The notes below the pieces were generated by a model, which ran no database searches, was not told the origin of the DNA, and saw only the letters and a list, made by a program, of their open reading frames with translations. A program made the translations under genes and the position numbers. A DNA stretch of 45,790 nucleotides from an uncultured Prevotellaceae bacterium (GTDB taxonomy: Bacteria > Bacteroidota > Bacteroidia > Bacteroidales > Muribaculaceae), in the NCBI GenBank assembly GCA_947254205.1, contig CAMYCE010000006.1:1-45790 (forward strand). The letters run 5' to 3'. Positions 16,121 through 24,681 of this stretch are shown here, piece after piece (position 1 is the stretch's first letter; each line of letters opens with the position of its first letter).

Positions 16121-18253
16121 ATGAAACTACGATTTTTTACCCTATTCTGGCTTATAGCTTTGTGTGCCAACATAATGGCTTGGGCACAATCGAGCGATGA
16201 AGTGTACACCTTTGTTAATAAGCAAGGTGGTGAATTTGCAACAGCCACATCAAGCAGATCTAACCTATTGCACATCAAGTTGAGCGGTCCTGTCAATCAA
16301 GAAGACTTGAAGGTTATATCCAATCAATATTCTCTCAAAACTTTAGATTTGAGAGAGGCACGCATCTTGGCAGGCAAAGTGGGTTTTGCCAGCTATGCCG
16401 ACAACGAATTGTCGAATTGCTTAGGCTATCTGCCTCTTGTTGAGTTGACACTCCCCTCTTCTCTCACCTCGTTGCAGGCCAAGGCTTTGAAAAGCAATGG
16501 TGCAATGTTGAAAAAACTGTGCATGCCTGCAACCACTCCTCCCACTTGTGGACTTGCCACCTTTAGTGACTATTCTTTTGAGAATTGTGAACTCCAAGTG
16601 CCACAAACAGCTCTCGAAGCTTATAAAGCACAAGAGCCTTGGAGCAATTTCAAAAACATCAAAGTAGAAGAAAATGGACAAGCATTGGGAGCCACCTATA
16701 CCTTTGTAGCCGATAGCATTAAACTTAATAGTAAACAGGGGGCAAAACTCACCTTTAATAAAGAGTTGCCTTCTAATGCCGTGATTTCGGTCGCCGATAA
16801 AAATGTGGCTCTCTTGCGTGGCGATTCTATTTTTGGCAGCTTAGTGGGGAGCACCACCCTATTTCTCACAGTGGGCGACGAAAAAGACTCTCTTGTTGTT
16901 GAGGTGACACCACAGTCGACCAAATATATCGAACCTTTTGTTGACTGGAACATGACAAAAGACGAAATTTTGGCCAAAATAGGCAATTATCCTCACAAAG
17001 ATTGCGAGACACCATCGGCAGGCTATGATGCCATTGATTTTGACTTTGGCAATATGGGACAACGCTATGTGCGATATTCTTTCTGGAAAGAAACTGGTAA
17101 GCTCGAGTCGGTAATCATTGCCTTTATTTCGCCTGTAGATTATCGCAATCGCAACATGGACATGCACATGAGCGAACGCTATAACCTGAAAATGGTGAAA
17201 AGTGACTTGTCGAAAATCTTTGAACGTGGTGATATTACCGTTGAAACTTTTGTTACAGGAAATCTTGCTATGGCTTCCTATAAGCCTACTGTGAAAATTG
17301 CAGTACGCAATCGCAACCAACGCATCAAGCTCGTGAGCTCTCGTGCCACTATGCAAGCGATAGATGTGTTTATCGATTCCAATGAACCCTTTGCTCTTGA
17401 TCGTGGCGATGGTTTTGAAATTGCCTACAATAATGGAGATTATGGGTTTGATCAACGTCACTCACTTCCTCTCGTGGTGGGTGCCGACACCATAACGATT
17501 GTTGGTGGAAATGTGAAACGCTTGGGCCTCTCTAAATGTGGACTTCAAGCCATTGAACTGCCCGACAACAACGAAATCACATTCTTGCATGTGGGCAACA
17601 ATGAGTTGAGCAAGCTCAACCTCTCCAAAACTCTCAAACTGGAACACTTGGTGTGTGCCGACAACCAATTGAGAGGGCTTGACCTCACAGCCAACACCGA
17701 GCTCAACTATGTTGCAGCCTACATGAATTTCATGAGCTCCTGCAAGGTGACAGGCCTTAGCAAACTTGCCAATTTATATATCAATCAAAATCAAATTAAA
17801 TCGATTGATTTGACGGGTTGCAATAGTCTTGTGCAATTTTGGGCCGATGACAATGGTATTAAGCAAGTGACAATGCCACAAGACTATAGTAAGTTGCGTG
17901 CTCTATTTTTGCGCAACTGCCGATTGAGTGTTGCCGCCTTGCAGGCTATTCTCGACAAGTTGCCCAATGTGACTCAAGAAACAATCACTCCCGATAATAA
18001 AGTGTGGATGCGTCGCGTGAAACTCGAGCGCACTCCCAACATCGAAAACATTTATCTTGTTCCTGCTCAAGAAAAAGGCTGGATTTTTGACGTAAAGGGA
18101 ATTGACTCTGGAGTCAACGACATTGATGCACAAAATGCAGTAATTCCTGTTGCCTATTTTGATATTGCAGGCAAGCCATGCAACAACATGCAGCAAGGAA
18201 TCAATATTGTGAAAATGAGCGATGGCACTGTGCGCAAAGTCATGATGAAATAA
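16121..18253 (+). CDS. Secreted leucine-rich-repeat-like protein with C-terminal sorting tail
   Basis: With the ATG at 16121 the protein has 710 residues and begins with a signal peptide (MKLRFFTLFWLIALCANIMA, then WAQ). The earlier frame start at 16061 adds 20 residues ahead of the signal peptide and is unlikely. Residues about 60-180 contain a BspA-like LRR segment (LKTLDLREARI, LVELTLPSSLTSLQAKALKS). The middle (about 190-440) is beta-rich. Residues about 450-590 hold irregular LRR units (LGLSKCGLQAIELPDNNEIT, LSKLNLSKTLKLEHLVCADN, LRGLDLTANTELNYVAAYMN, LANLYINQNQIKSIDLTGCN). The end (YFDIAGKPCNN..., GINIVKMSDGTVRKVMMK) is a Por-like tail. I infer a surface or secreted binding protein. The stop is 11 bp before the next start, so the two form an operon. 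Confidence 0.8.
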   Translation: MKLRFFTLFWLIALCANIMAWAQSSDEVYTFVNKQGGEFATATSSRSNLLHIKLSGPVNQEDLKVISNQYSLKTLDLREARILAGKVGFASYADNELSNCLGYLPLVELTLPSSLTSLQAKALKSNGAMLKKLCMPATTPPTCGLATFSDYSFENCELQVPQTALEAYKAQEPWSNFKNIKVEENGQALGATYTFVADSIKLNSKQGAKLTFNKELPSNAVISVADKNVALLRGDSIFGSLVGSTTLFLTVGDEKDSLVVEVTPQSTKYIEPFVDWNMTKDEILAKIGNYPHKDCETPSAGYDAIDFDFGNMGQRYVRYSFWKETGKLESVIIAFISPVDYRNRNMDMHMSERYNLKMVKSDLSKIFERGDITVETFVTGNLAMASYKPTVKIAVRNRNQRIKLVSSRATMQAIDVFIDSNEPFALDRGDGFEIAYNNGDYGFDQRHSLPLVVGADTITIVGGNVKRLGLSKCGLQAIELPDNNEITFLHVGNNELSKLNLSKTLKLEHLVCADNQLRGLDLTANTELNYVAAYMNFMSSCKVTGLSKLANLYINQNQIKSIDLTGCNSLVQFWADDNGIKQVTMPQDYSKLRALFLRNCRLSVAALQAILDKLPNVTQETITPDNKVWMRRVKLERTPNIENIYLVPAQEKGWIFDVKGIDSGVNDIDAQNAVIPVAYFDIAGKPCNNMQQGINIVKMSDGTVRKVMMK

Positions 18254-18264
18254 AAGAACCACTG

Positions 18265-19716
18265 ATGTTTATATCACATTTAAAAAAATTGGGCATAGCC
18301 ATGGGAGTTGTTGTGATGGCATCTCTCATGGCTCATGGCCAAGAGCCCATATCCTCCCATAAAATTTATATTAATGGCACCCAAGTCACAAGCAATGCCG
18401 ATGCAACCGATATTCTCAAAGATGGAACACTGAGTTACAATATCGACAGTCGCACGCTCACACTCAACAATGCTCGCCTTGTGAATGTGGGCAAAACTGC
18501 TGCAATCGAATTTAAAGACAGCGAGCACGACTATGCCATTAGGCTCGTGGGCAATAATAGCATCACAACTGCCGGAGGAGGCATCAGCCACCTGTGCAAC
18601 TTGTCGATTAAGGGCGACACTCTCAAATGCACCAGTAGCAACAACAAGTCGACTGCAATATGGGTGCGCAACGGCAAAAAACTCACACTGAGCGATTGTA
18701 GCCTCATTCTTGAGGGAAACAATGGCTTGAGTGGAACTGCTTTTCAAACCGAGCAACTCGAAATCAATAATGCCAACATTGTGGCCCAAGGACATAAGAG
18801 CGAAACGGGCTATGGTGGAGCTGCAATCAGGCAATTTGCACTTGTCACATTCAATAACTGTGAAATCATGAAGCCCTATTGGGCAAAATTTGATGCCCGG
18901 CAATGTGGTGTTGTCATGAATGGAGAGTTGTGTGATCGTGTTGAGATTAAAACTGCACAACTTCAAGATGTGTGGGTGGCCGACAAACGCGTCTCATCAA
19001 ACAACGCCAACGACTTGCTGCAAGATGGGGGAAGCGTGAGCTACAACACCGAGACCCAAACACTCACTCTCAACAATGCCAACATCGACTATCATGGAGC
19101 CAGTGATGTTGCTGTGCTTTTCAACGGCTCTGCCTCTTCCTACATCTTAATGCTCAAAGGCAACAACCACATTAAAACCCATTGTGGTGCTATCACCACA
19201 TTGGCCAATCTTGCTATTGAGGGTGATGGAAAATTAACCTGTGAGAGTAGCAATAATGCCTATACCAGCATTTGGGTGCGCAATGGTAAAACTCTCACTA
19301 TCAAGGATTGCGATTTAGTTGCACAAGGGTGGAATGGCATTGGAGGCACCAAAGATTGCCGTGAAAAAATGATTGTCAGCAATGCCCATGTTGTGGCTCA
19401 AGGTTTTGCACCAGCAGGAGCCCAATCGGGAGCCGCAATCAGGCAACTATCTTCGCTCGACATGAATGGTTGTGGCATTATCCTGCCCCAAGAAGCAGCC
19501 TTTGACAAGGCATTGCATGGCGTGGCATTGAATCAAAAGCTTTGCATGAATGTTGAAATATCTCAACAAAGCAGTGTGCCAGTCAGCTATGAGGACATTG
19601 GCAATGCTCAGGTTGTGGCTATTTATGACTTGGCTGGTCGCTTGCTTACAAGTCCACAACAAGGCCTTAACATCTTGAAGATGAGTGATGGCAGGGTTAT
19701 TAAAGTCATGAAATAG
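18265..19716 (+). CDS. Secreted protein with two tandem beta-helix-like modules and C-terminal sorting tail
   Basis: From the ATG at 18265 the protein has 483 residues and a signal peptide (MFISHLKKLGIAMGVVVMAS, cut near AHGQ). The longer frame from 18178 overlaps the upstream gene and is rejected. Two modules of about 200 residues are clear duplicates. Each starts with a strand-rich unit (KIYINGTQVTSNADATDILK versus VWVADKRVSSNNANDLLQDG), followed by LSYN-x-R/Q-TLTLNNA, then GNN-I, IWVRNGK-LT, VAQG and GAAIRQ. The 'D-L-DG-SYN-TLTLNNA' signature recurs in secreted proteins of gut bacteria and suggests a right-handed beta-helix. The tail (YDLAGRLLTS..., GLNILKMSDGRVIKVMK) closely resembles that of the upstream gene. 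Function is unknown; glycan or surface binding is a guess. Confidence 0.8.
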   Translation: MFISHLKKLGIAMGVVVMASLMAHGQEPISSHKIYINGTQVTSNADATDILKDGTLSYNIDSRTLTLNNARLVNVGKTAAIEFKDSEHDYAIRLVGNNSITTAGGGISHLCNLSIKGDTLKCTSSNNKSTAIWVRNGKKLTLSDCSLILEGNNGLSGTAFQTEQLEINNANIVAQGHKSETGYGGAAIRQFALVTFNNCEIMKPYWAKFDARQCGVVMNGELCDRVEIKTAQLQDVWVADKRVSSNNANDLLQDGGSVSYNTETQTLTLNNANIDYHGASDVAVLFNGSASSYILMLKGNNHIKTHCGAITTLANLAIEGDGKLTCESSNNAYTSIWVRNGKTLTIKDCDLVAQGWNGIGGTKDCREKMIVSNAHVVAQGFAPAGAQSGAAIRQLSSLDMNGCGIILPQEAAFDKALHGVALNQKLCMNVEISQQSSVPVSYEDIGNAQVVAIYDLAGRLLTSPQQGLNILKMSDGRVIKVMK

Positions 19717-19762
19717 AAGAAAACTCGCTTTTCAATTCCACATTGAAAGACGGTGAATGCCA

Positions 19763-19807
19763 AAACGAGGGTGCAGTTCAAAAATAGGCGCACCCTCGTT
19801 TTTTTTT
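19763..19807 (+). terminator. Strong intrinsic terminator after the secreted-protein operon
   Basis: AAACGAGGGTGC (19763-19774) pairs perfectly with GCACCCTCGTTT (19790-19801), 15-nt loop, then T to 19807. It lies inside the longest open frame of the next gene, which argues against any start of the patatin gene before 19808. Confidence 0.9.
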
Positions 19808-19841
19808 ACATTATTTATAACTCTCTCCAGCTTTTAATCTA

Positions 19842-19849
19842 TAATTTTG
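19842..19849 (+). promoter_or_regulatory. -7 box of the patatin-GH13 operon
   Basis: TAATTTTG matches TAnnTTTG and ends 17 nt before the ATG at 19867. No TTG is present at the -33 distance. Confidence 0.5.
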
Positions 19850-19866
19850 CAAAAAAAAATATCGAC

Positions 19867-20667
19867 ATGGCCGACAAAAAAAAATATCGATTAGGCTTAG
19901 CTTTGAGTGGTGGAGGTGCTAAGGGATTTGCTCATGTGGGAGTGATGAAAGCTCTCGACTATTTTGGCCTGAAACCCGATATTGTTGCAGGAGTGAGTGC
20001 CGGTAGCATCATGGCCGCTTTTTATTGTGGCGGTGCAAAACCCGACGACATGCTCAACCTCTTTGCAGGAATCAAAGTGGGAGATCTCACCAAAGTGAGT
20101 ATTCCCTCCGATGGTTTGTTTAAATTTGACAAATTCAAGCAATTTCTCAACGACAACTTGCCCATCAAGCGCATCGAAGATTTGTTGATACCCACCATCA
20201 TTTGCGCCACCAATCTTGACACCTATAAAGAAGAACTTTTCACACAAGGCGATCTTGCCGATTGTGTCATAGCATCGAGTAGCTTGCCCGTGATTTTTAA
20301 ACCTGCCAAAGTGAATGGTCAAAGTTTCATTGATGGTGGCATTTTGCACAACATGCCATCTTATGCTCTGCGCGACCAGTGCGACTATGTGCTTGGTGTG
20401 AATGTGAGCCCTCTTGACGACATCACGCCGTTCAAGTCGACCATAGCCGATATTGCCTATCGCTCCTATCGGCTCATGACCACCCACAATTCAATTCCCG
20501 ACCTTCAGTTGTGTGATGTGGTGATTCAAGTCGATGCCATGAAATCGAGTAGCACCTTTGGCATCAACAAAATGAAAGATAACATGAAAGAAGGCTATTT
20601 CACTGCCATGAAAACGTTGATCAATTCGCCTTTGCTTAACCAATTGCGTGATGAGCAGCAACAATAA
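19867..20667 (+). CDS. Patatin-like phospholipase
   Basis: From the ATG at 19867 (MADKKKYRLGLALSGGGAKG) the protein has 266 residues. It has the patatin oxyanion loop LSGGGAKGFAHVGVMKAL (about 13-30), the nucleophile elbow GVSAGS (Ser of GxSxG, about residue 45) and the partner Asp in FIDGGILHNMP (about 155), so the Ser-Asp dyad is complete. No signal peptide is seen, consistent with the short RssA/NTE-like bacterial class of cytosolic lipid acyl hydrolases. The open frame begins at 19753, but that stretch contains the preceding terminator and the -7 box, so the late start is firm. Its 3' end overlaps the GH13 gene by 17 bp, implying co-translation. Confidence 0.9.
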   Translation: MADKKKYRLGLALSGGGAKGFAHVGVMKALDYFGLKPDIVAGVSAGSIMAAFYCGGAKPDDMLNLFAGIKVGDLTKVSIPSDGLFKFDKFKQFLNDNLPIKRIEDLLIPTIICATNLDTYKEELFTQGDLADCVIASSSLPVIFKPAKVNGQSFIDGGILHNMPSYALRDQCDYVLGVNVSPLDDITPFKSTIADIAYRSYRLMTTHNSIPDLQLCDVVIQVDAMKSSSTFGINKMKDNMKEGYFTAMKTLINSPLLNQLRDEQQQ

Positions 20668-22321
20668 AGTCATCATTTATCAGCTCATGCCCCGTTGGTT
20701 TGGCAATACCTGCCAATCGCCTGTTGCCAATGGTTCTATCAAAGAGAATGGTGTGGGCAAACTCAACGATATAGATGAAAGCAAGTTGCAGTCGATAGGT
20801 GACTTGGGGACTACTCATGTGTGGTTTACTGGTGTGATCAAGCATGCAACCCAAACCTCTTATAACCACTTCGGCATCAAGCCCAACAACCCTTTTATCG
20901 TGAAAGGAAAGGCGGGGTCGCCCTATGCCATCGATGATTACTACGACATCGACCCCGACTTGGCAGTTGATATAGATAACCGCATGCAAGAGTTTGAACA
21001 GCTCATAATGCGCACCCACAAGCAGGCATTGAAAGTTATTATCGACTTTGTGCCCAACCATGTTGCACGAGAATACTGCTCTCAAAACTCGCCTGTGGGC
21101 ATGAGCGATTTGGGCGAAGATGATGACAAAAACAAGTTCTTTGACCCTCAAAACAATTTCTACTACATTCAACACCAGACCTTTGCTCCAGCAGTCTTTA
21201 TTGGCGAAGGCGAGCAGCACTACCATGAGTTTCCTGCCAAGGCAACTGGCAACGATTGCTTCACAGCCTGCCCCACCGCCAGCGACTGGTATGAAACCGT
21301 GAAGTTGAACTATGGCATTGACCCATGGAATGGAAGCAAGCATTTTTCACCCATTCCCAACACATGGCACAAGATGCTCAACATTCTCATGTTTTGGGCA
21401 GGCAAAGGGGTTGATGGTTTTAGGTGCGACATGGCCCACATGGTGCCTGTTGAGTTTTGGCATTGGGCCATTGCTCAAGTTAAGCAAAGCTATCCACAGG
21501 TTATTTTCATTGCCGAAATCTATGACACAGCTCTATACCGCTCATTCATTGAATATGGTGGTTTTGATTACCTTTATGATAAAGTTACACTCTATGACAC
21601 CTTGTGTGGCATTATGAAAGGCACTTGTCCTGCCTCACAACTCACTTGGTGCTGGCAATCGCTCAACGGACTTCAACCTTGCTTACTTAGCTTTTTAGAA
21701 AACCACGACGAGCCACGTCTTGCCTCGCCCCATCATGTGGGCAACGTTGCATTAACTATCCCGGCTCTTGTTGTGGCAGCCACGCTCTCTACTGGTGCTT
21801 TTATGTTTTATGCCGGGCAAGAATTTGGAGAGCCTGCTTTGGACGTGCAAGGCTATAGTGGCGACGATGGTCGCACCTCAATTTTTGACTACTGCACAGT
21901 TCCATCGCTCGTGCGGTGGCACAACAAGCAACTCAAGTCCTGCGAACTCGACCTGCAGAAACGCTACCGCCACATTCTAAACCTGTGCCGCAAAGAGAAA
22001 GCCATTGCACAAGGTCAATTTTTCGACTTAATGTATGTGAATACCGAAAATCTCAATCCAATCCAGCAGTTTGCCTATTTAAGGCATTTTGAGCATGAAA
22101 CCTTGCTTATAGTGGTTAATTTTGATGAGCAAGAATGCACCGTGCAATTGACCATTCCACAACATGCATTCAACCACCTGTCACTCAAAGAAGGACAATA
22201 CAACGCTCACGAACTTCTTCATGATAAGAATAACGAAATTTTGCTGACACCTCACAACAAAGTACCTGTTCACATAGCCCCTCACAACGCCATAATATGG
22301 AAATTTACTGTGAAACAATAA
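20651..22321 (+). CDS. Alpha-amylase family glycoside hydrolase (GH13)
   Basis: A 556-residue protein with no signal peptide, so probably cytosolic. The catalytic barrel shows region I VIIDFVPNHV (about 120), region II DGFRCDMAHMVP with the nucleophile Asp (about 258), region III FIAEIYD with the acid/base Glu (about 285) and region IV ENHDEPR with the third Asp (about 350). The last 90 residues look like the usual C-terminal beta domain (ETLLIVVNFDEQECTVQLTI). It acts on alpha-glucans or maltooligosaccharides; the exact specificity (glycogen or imported maltodextrin) is not visible. ATG 20651 (or GTG 20648) lies within the end of the patatin gene. Pairing with a patatin is unusual for a GH13 gene, and no glycogen genes lie nearby. 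Confidence 0.9.
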   Translation: MSSNNKVIIYQLMPRWFGNTCQSPVANGSIKENGVGKLNDIDESKLQSIGDLGTTHVWFTGVIKHATQTSYNHFGIKPNNPFIVKGKAGSPYAIDDYYDIDPDLAVDIDNRMQEFEQLIMRTHKQALKVIIDFVPNHVAREYCSQNSPVGMSDLGEDDDKNKFFDPQNNFYYIQHQTFAPAVFIGEGEQHYHEFPAKATGNDCFTACPTASDWYETVKLNYGIDPWNGSKHFSPIPNTWHKMLNILMFWAGKGVDGFRCDMAHMVPVEFWHWAIAQVKQSYPQVIFIAEIYDTALYRSFIEYGGFDYLYDKVTLYDTLCGIMKGTCPASQLTWCWQSLNGLQPCLLSFLENHDEPRLASPHHVGNVALTIPALVVAATLSTGAFMFYAGQEFGEPALDVQGYSGDDGRTSIFDYCTVPSLVRWHNKQLKSCELDLQKRYRHILNLCRKEKAIAQGQFFDLMYVNTENLNPIQQFAYLRHFEHETLLIVVNFDEQECTVQLTIPQHAFNHLSLKEGQYNAHELLHDKNNEILLTPHNKVPVHIAPHNAIIWKFTVKQ

Positions 22322-22337
22322 TTTTTTCTTCAAAATA

Positions 22338-22368
22338 TTTGCAGTAAAAAAAATAAATAGTAAATTTG
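22338..22368 (+). promoter_or_regulatory. Promoter of the lipoprotein gene with a long leader
   Basis: TTTG (22338-22341), a 19-nt spacer and TAAATTTG (22361-22368) fit the -33/-7 consensus well. The ATG is at 22511, so the leader would be about 135 nt; nothing in it resembles a riboswitch that I recognise. Confidence 0.6.
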
Positions 22369-22510
22369 AAATCGAATCAGAAAAAACCGCATACCGAATA
22401 TTTCTTTATAGAGAATTGTATGAGTTGTATATTCTGTTAGTTTTTAATATTATTCACATTGTTGCCTTTTTTCTGTAATAAGAAAAAGACTAAACTAAAA
22501 AAGAAAATTT

Positions 22511-23386
22511 ATGAAAAAGAACGTAGCAAAAGCTCTTGTCATGATAATGATGGGAGTAACTACCCTGGGATTGATGTCCTCGTCAGGATGCAGTAAAGAA
22601 GAAGCCCCCGACATAACTGGTGGAGGGAGCACCGGTGGAGGAAGCACTGGTGGAGGGAGCACTGGCACTTCCAAAAAAGACTCGTGGGCTTATTTGGTGA
22701 ACGAAGACAAAAAAGAGTTCAAAGTTGTTGACAAAGGAAAAGATGGGAAAATAATGACCTATGGTCAACACACCTATTCTCTTACAGGAGACCTTAGCCT
22801 TGAGGACTACAAAGAAAATGCAAGAGGCCACGTTACATTTAGCAATATACCTTCGGGCTACACCGAGTTTAGCACCGTGTACAATGAGTTGCTCTCACAT
22901 TATCCACAAGGTGTAGTGGCAATGGTGCCCATGGCTATGGAAATCTATGCCCGTGATCGTGCAACAGGAGAGAAGTGCCTGAAACTTATCTGCACCTCAA
23001 CTTGCTACAGCGAAGCCATTCGGGAAATTTCTCGCAAGTTCAATCATTCTAAATATTCACCCGAGAATGATCAATACATTCAGCGTTTCTTGCCAGCTGC
23101 TTTACTTCAAGGCGCACACAACAAGAATGCCTACAAGCCTGATGAACCTTACACAGTGAATCTTGAGGCCAAACCCGATACTCCTCATGAAGAAACCGAG
23201 CTTTTGGGTGGCACGGTCATGTACATGTACTTGATGTCGAGCGGTGGTTGGAGTACTCCACAACGCGATTGCCAAGTGTTTGGAAAATTTGGACAAGAAA
23301 AAAATGGTCCATTCAAGATGTTTAGCTTCCCCGCATTCTACACGCAATGTCAAACTTGCCGTGGCACATGGGAAGGTCTCAAGTAA
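22511..23386 (+). CDS. Probable surface-exposed lipoprotein of unknown function
   Basis: A 291-residue lipoprotein. The N-terminus has a lipoprotein signal with lipobox LMSSSGC, Cys near residue 27. The residues just after the Cys read SKEEAPD, resembling the Lys-plus-acidic lipoprotein export signal that directs Bacteroidota lipoproteins to the outer surface. A flexible linker of three GGGST repeats follows. The rest (about 57-291) is a folded domain I do not recognise (YGQHTYSLTGDLSLEDYKEN, GHVTFSNIPSGYTEFSTVYN, LKLICTSTCYSEAIREISRK). It ends with a Cys-rich stretch (QTCRGTWEGLK). It is monocistronic, with its own promoter and a strong terminator. The domain may interest anyone looking for new surface proteins; a structure prediction would be the first test. 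Confidence 0.75.
   Translation: MKKNVAKALVMIMMGVTTLGLMSSSGCSKEEAPDITGGGSTGGGSTGGGSTGTSKKDSWAYLVNEDKKEFKVVDKGKDGKIMTYGQHTYSLTGDLSLEDYKENARGHVTFSNIPSGYTEFSTVYNELLSHYPQGVVAMVPMAMEIYARDRATGEKCLKLICTSTCYSEAIREISRKFNHSKYSPENDQYIQRFLPAALLQGAHNKNAYKPDEPYTVNLEAKPDTPHEETELLGGTVMYMYLMSSGGWSTPQRDCQVFGKFGQEKNGPFKMFSFPAFYTQCQTCRGTWEGLK
22619..22663 (+). repeat. Three 15-bp tandem repeats encoding GGGST linkers
   Basis: GGTGGAGGGAGCACC, GGTGGAGGAAGCACT and GGTGGAGGGAGCACT are consecutive copies differing at one or two third-codon positions. They lie in the lipoprotein linker and keep the frame, so copy-number change would alter only linker length. Confidence 0.9.
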
Positions 23387-23420
23387 ATTGTTGTTGAATC
23401 ACTATTTTATTTCTTGATAT

Positions 23421-23461
23421 AAAAAGAGAGGGACATTCCGATGATTTGTCCCTCTCTTTTT
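23421..23461 (+). terminator. Intrinsic terminator of the lipoprotein gene
   Basis: AAAAAGAGAGGGACA (23421-23435) pairs perfectly over 15 bp with TGTCCCTCTCTTTTT (23447-23461). The A-rich start also makes a T tract on the opposite strand. Confidence 0.9.
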
Positions 23462-23486
23462 ATGCTGAAATAAAAATGGGGGGATC

Positions 23487-23518
23487 TTGGTTTTGTTCAT
23501 TAAAAAATTGTAATTTTG
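23487..23518 (+). promoter_or_regulatory. Promoter of the PRPP synthetase gene
   Basis: TTG at 23487-23489 and TAATTTTG at 23511-23518 are separated by 21 nt. The ATG lies 37 nt further on, at 23556. Confidence 0.6.
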
Positions 23519-23555
23519 CAGTAGTTTGAAAACCCTTTAAAAACAGAGTAATTCA

Positions 23556-24491
23556 ATGCAACAGCCATTTAAAATCTTTTCAGGTACAAAATCTCACTAC
23601 CTGGCCGAGGCCATGGCCAAAAGCCTTGGTATGGATTTAGGAAAAATGAACATTCAGCAGTTTGCCGATGGTGAATTTGAGGTGTGTTTTGAGGAATCCA
23701 TTCGTGGTGATGAAATTTTTTTGGTTCAATCAACATTTCCCAACAGCGACAACTTAATGGAACTTTTGCTCATGATCGATGCTGCCAAGCGCGCATCGGC
23801 CAAGTCAATCTCGGCAGTGCTCCCCTATTTTGGCTGGGCACGCCAAGACCGCAAAGACAAGCCACGCGTGTCGATTGCTTCAAAGCTTGTTGCCGACTTG
23901 CTGGGAAAAGCAGGCATCGACCGCCTTATTACTATGGACTTGCATGCCGATCAAATCCAAGGTTTCTTTGATGTGCCTGTAGATCACCTCTATGCCTCCA
24001 CAGTGTTTATCCCCTACATCGCTTCACTCAAGTTGAAAGACATGGTGATCGCTTCGCCCGACGTGGGTGGTGCCAAGCGTGCCAACAGCTATGCCAAATA
24101 TTTCAACACCCCCTTGGTGCTGTGCCACAAGCAACGTGCCAAAGCCAATGTGGTGGAAAACATGACCATCATTGGTGACGTGAAAGATAAAGACGTGGTT
24201 TTGGTTGACGACATGATCGACACTGCTGGCACAATTTGCAAGGCAGCCAATATCATGAAAGAAAATGGTGCACGCTCGGTGCGCGCCTTGGCTTCTCATG
24301 CCATCATGAGCGGCCCTGCATCACAACGCATCATGGATAGCGCTCTTGAAGAAGTGATTTTCACCGATTCTATTCCATTTGATACTGCAAAATGCCCAAA
24401 GGTGACAATTATCAACATTGCCGACATGTTTGCCGACACCATGAATCGTGTGCATAGCAACCAATCGATTAGCTCGCAATATTTATTCTAA
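23556..24491 (+). CDS. prs: Ribose-phosphate pyrophosphokinase (PRPP synthetase)
   Basis: A 311-residue protein of normal length for the family. It makes 5-phosphoribosyl-1-pyrophosphate from ribose 5-phosphate and ATP in the cytosol, feeding purine, pyrimidine, His, Trp and NAD synthesis. Visible motifs: FSGTKSHYLAEAMAKSLG at the N-terminus, QQFADGEFEV, FLVQST, the flexible catalytic region PYFGWARQDRKDKPR (about 90-105), DLHADQIQGFFDVPVDHL (about 130), and the PRPP-binding loop VVLVDDMIDTAGTICKAA (about 210-228). Both promoter and terminator flank it closely, so it is a single-gene unit. Confidence 0.96.
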   Translation: MQQPFKIFSGTKSHYLAEAMAKSLGMDLGKMNIQQFADGEFEVCFEESIRGDEIFLVQSTFPNSDNLMELLLMIDAAKRASAKSISAVLPYFGWARQDRKDKPRVSIASKLVADLLGKAGIDRLITMDLHADQIQGFFDVPVDHLYASTVFIPYIASLKLKDMVIASPDVGGAKRANSYAKYFNTPLVLCHKQRAKANVVENMTIIGDVKDKDVVLVDDMIDTAGTICKAANIMKENGARSVRALASHAIMSGPASQRIMDSALEEVIFTDSIPFDTAKCPKVTIINIADMFADTMNRVHSNQSISSQYLF

Positions 24492-24530
24492 CCAAGTAGC
24501 CCATTTCATAGGCTCATCATATTAAAATTT

Positions 24531-24569
24531 AAAATCGCAAATTCCCTTGAATAGAGTTTGCGATTTTTT
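24531..24569 (+). terminator. Intrinsic terminator of prs
   Basis: AAAATCGCAAA (24531-24541) pairs with TTTGCGATTTT (24557-24567), followed by more T. It lies 39 bp beyond the stop at 24491. Confidence 0.85.
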
Positions 24570-24603
24570 GGGGGCAAAAAAGAGAAATTGCATGAAAAGA
24601 AAA

Positions 24604-24635
24604 TTTGTTTTTTAGAGTAAAAAATGCTAAATTTA
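24604..24635 (+). promoter_or_regulatory. Possible promoter of the propeller-amidase operon
   Basis: TTTG (24604-24607), a 20-nt spacer and TAAATTTA (24628-24635). The last base deviates from TAnnTTTG, so this is tentative. The ATG is at 24682. Confidence 0.35.
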
Positions 24636-24681
24636 CGTTAGTTTAAAAATCATTTTTGTACAACTCAAAACAGATCCTATT

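Noticed and set aside
19753..19866. Extended N-terminus of the patatin gene
   Set aside because: The stretch is the previous operon's terminator and the -7 box.
22619..22663. Possible CRISPR-like or satellite array
   Set aside because: Only three 15-bp in-frame coding copies without spacers; it is a protein linker.
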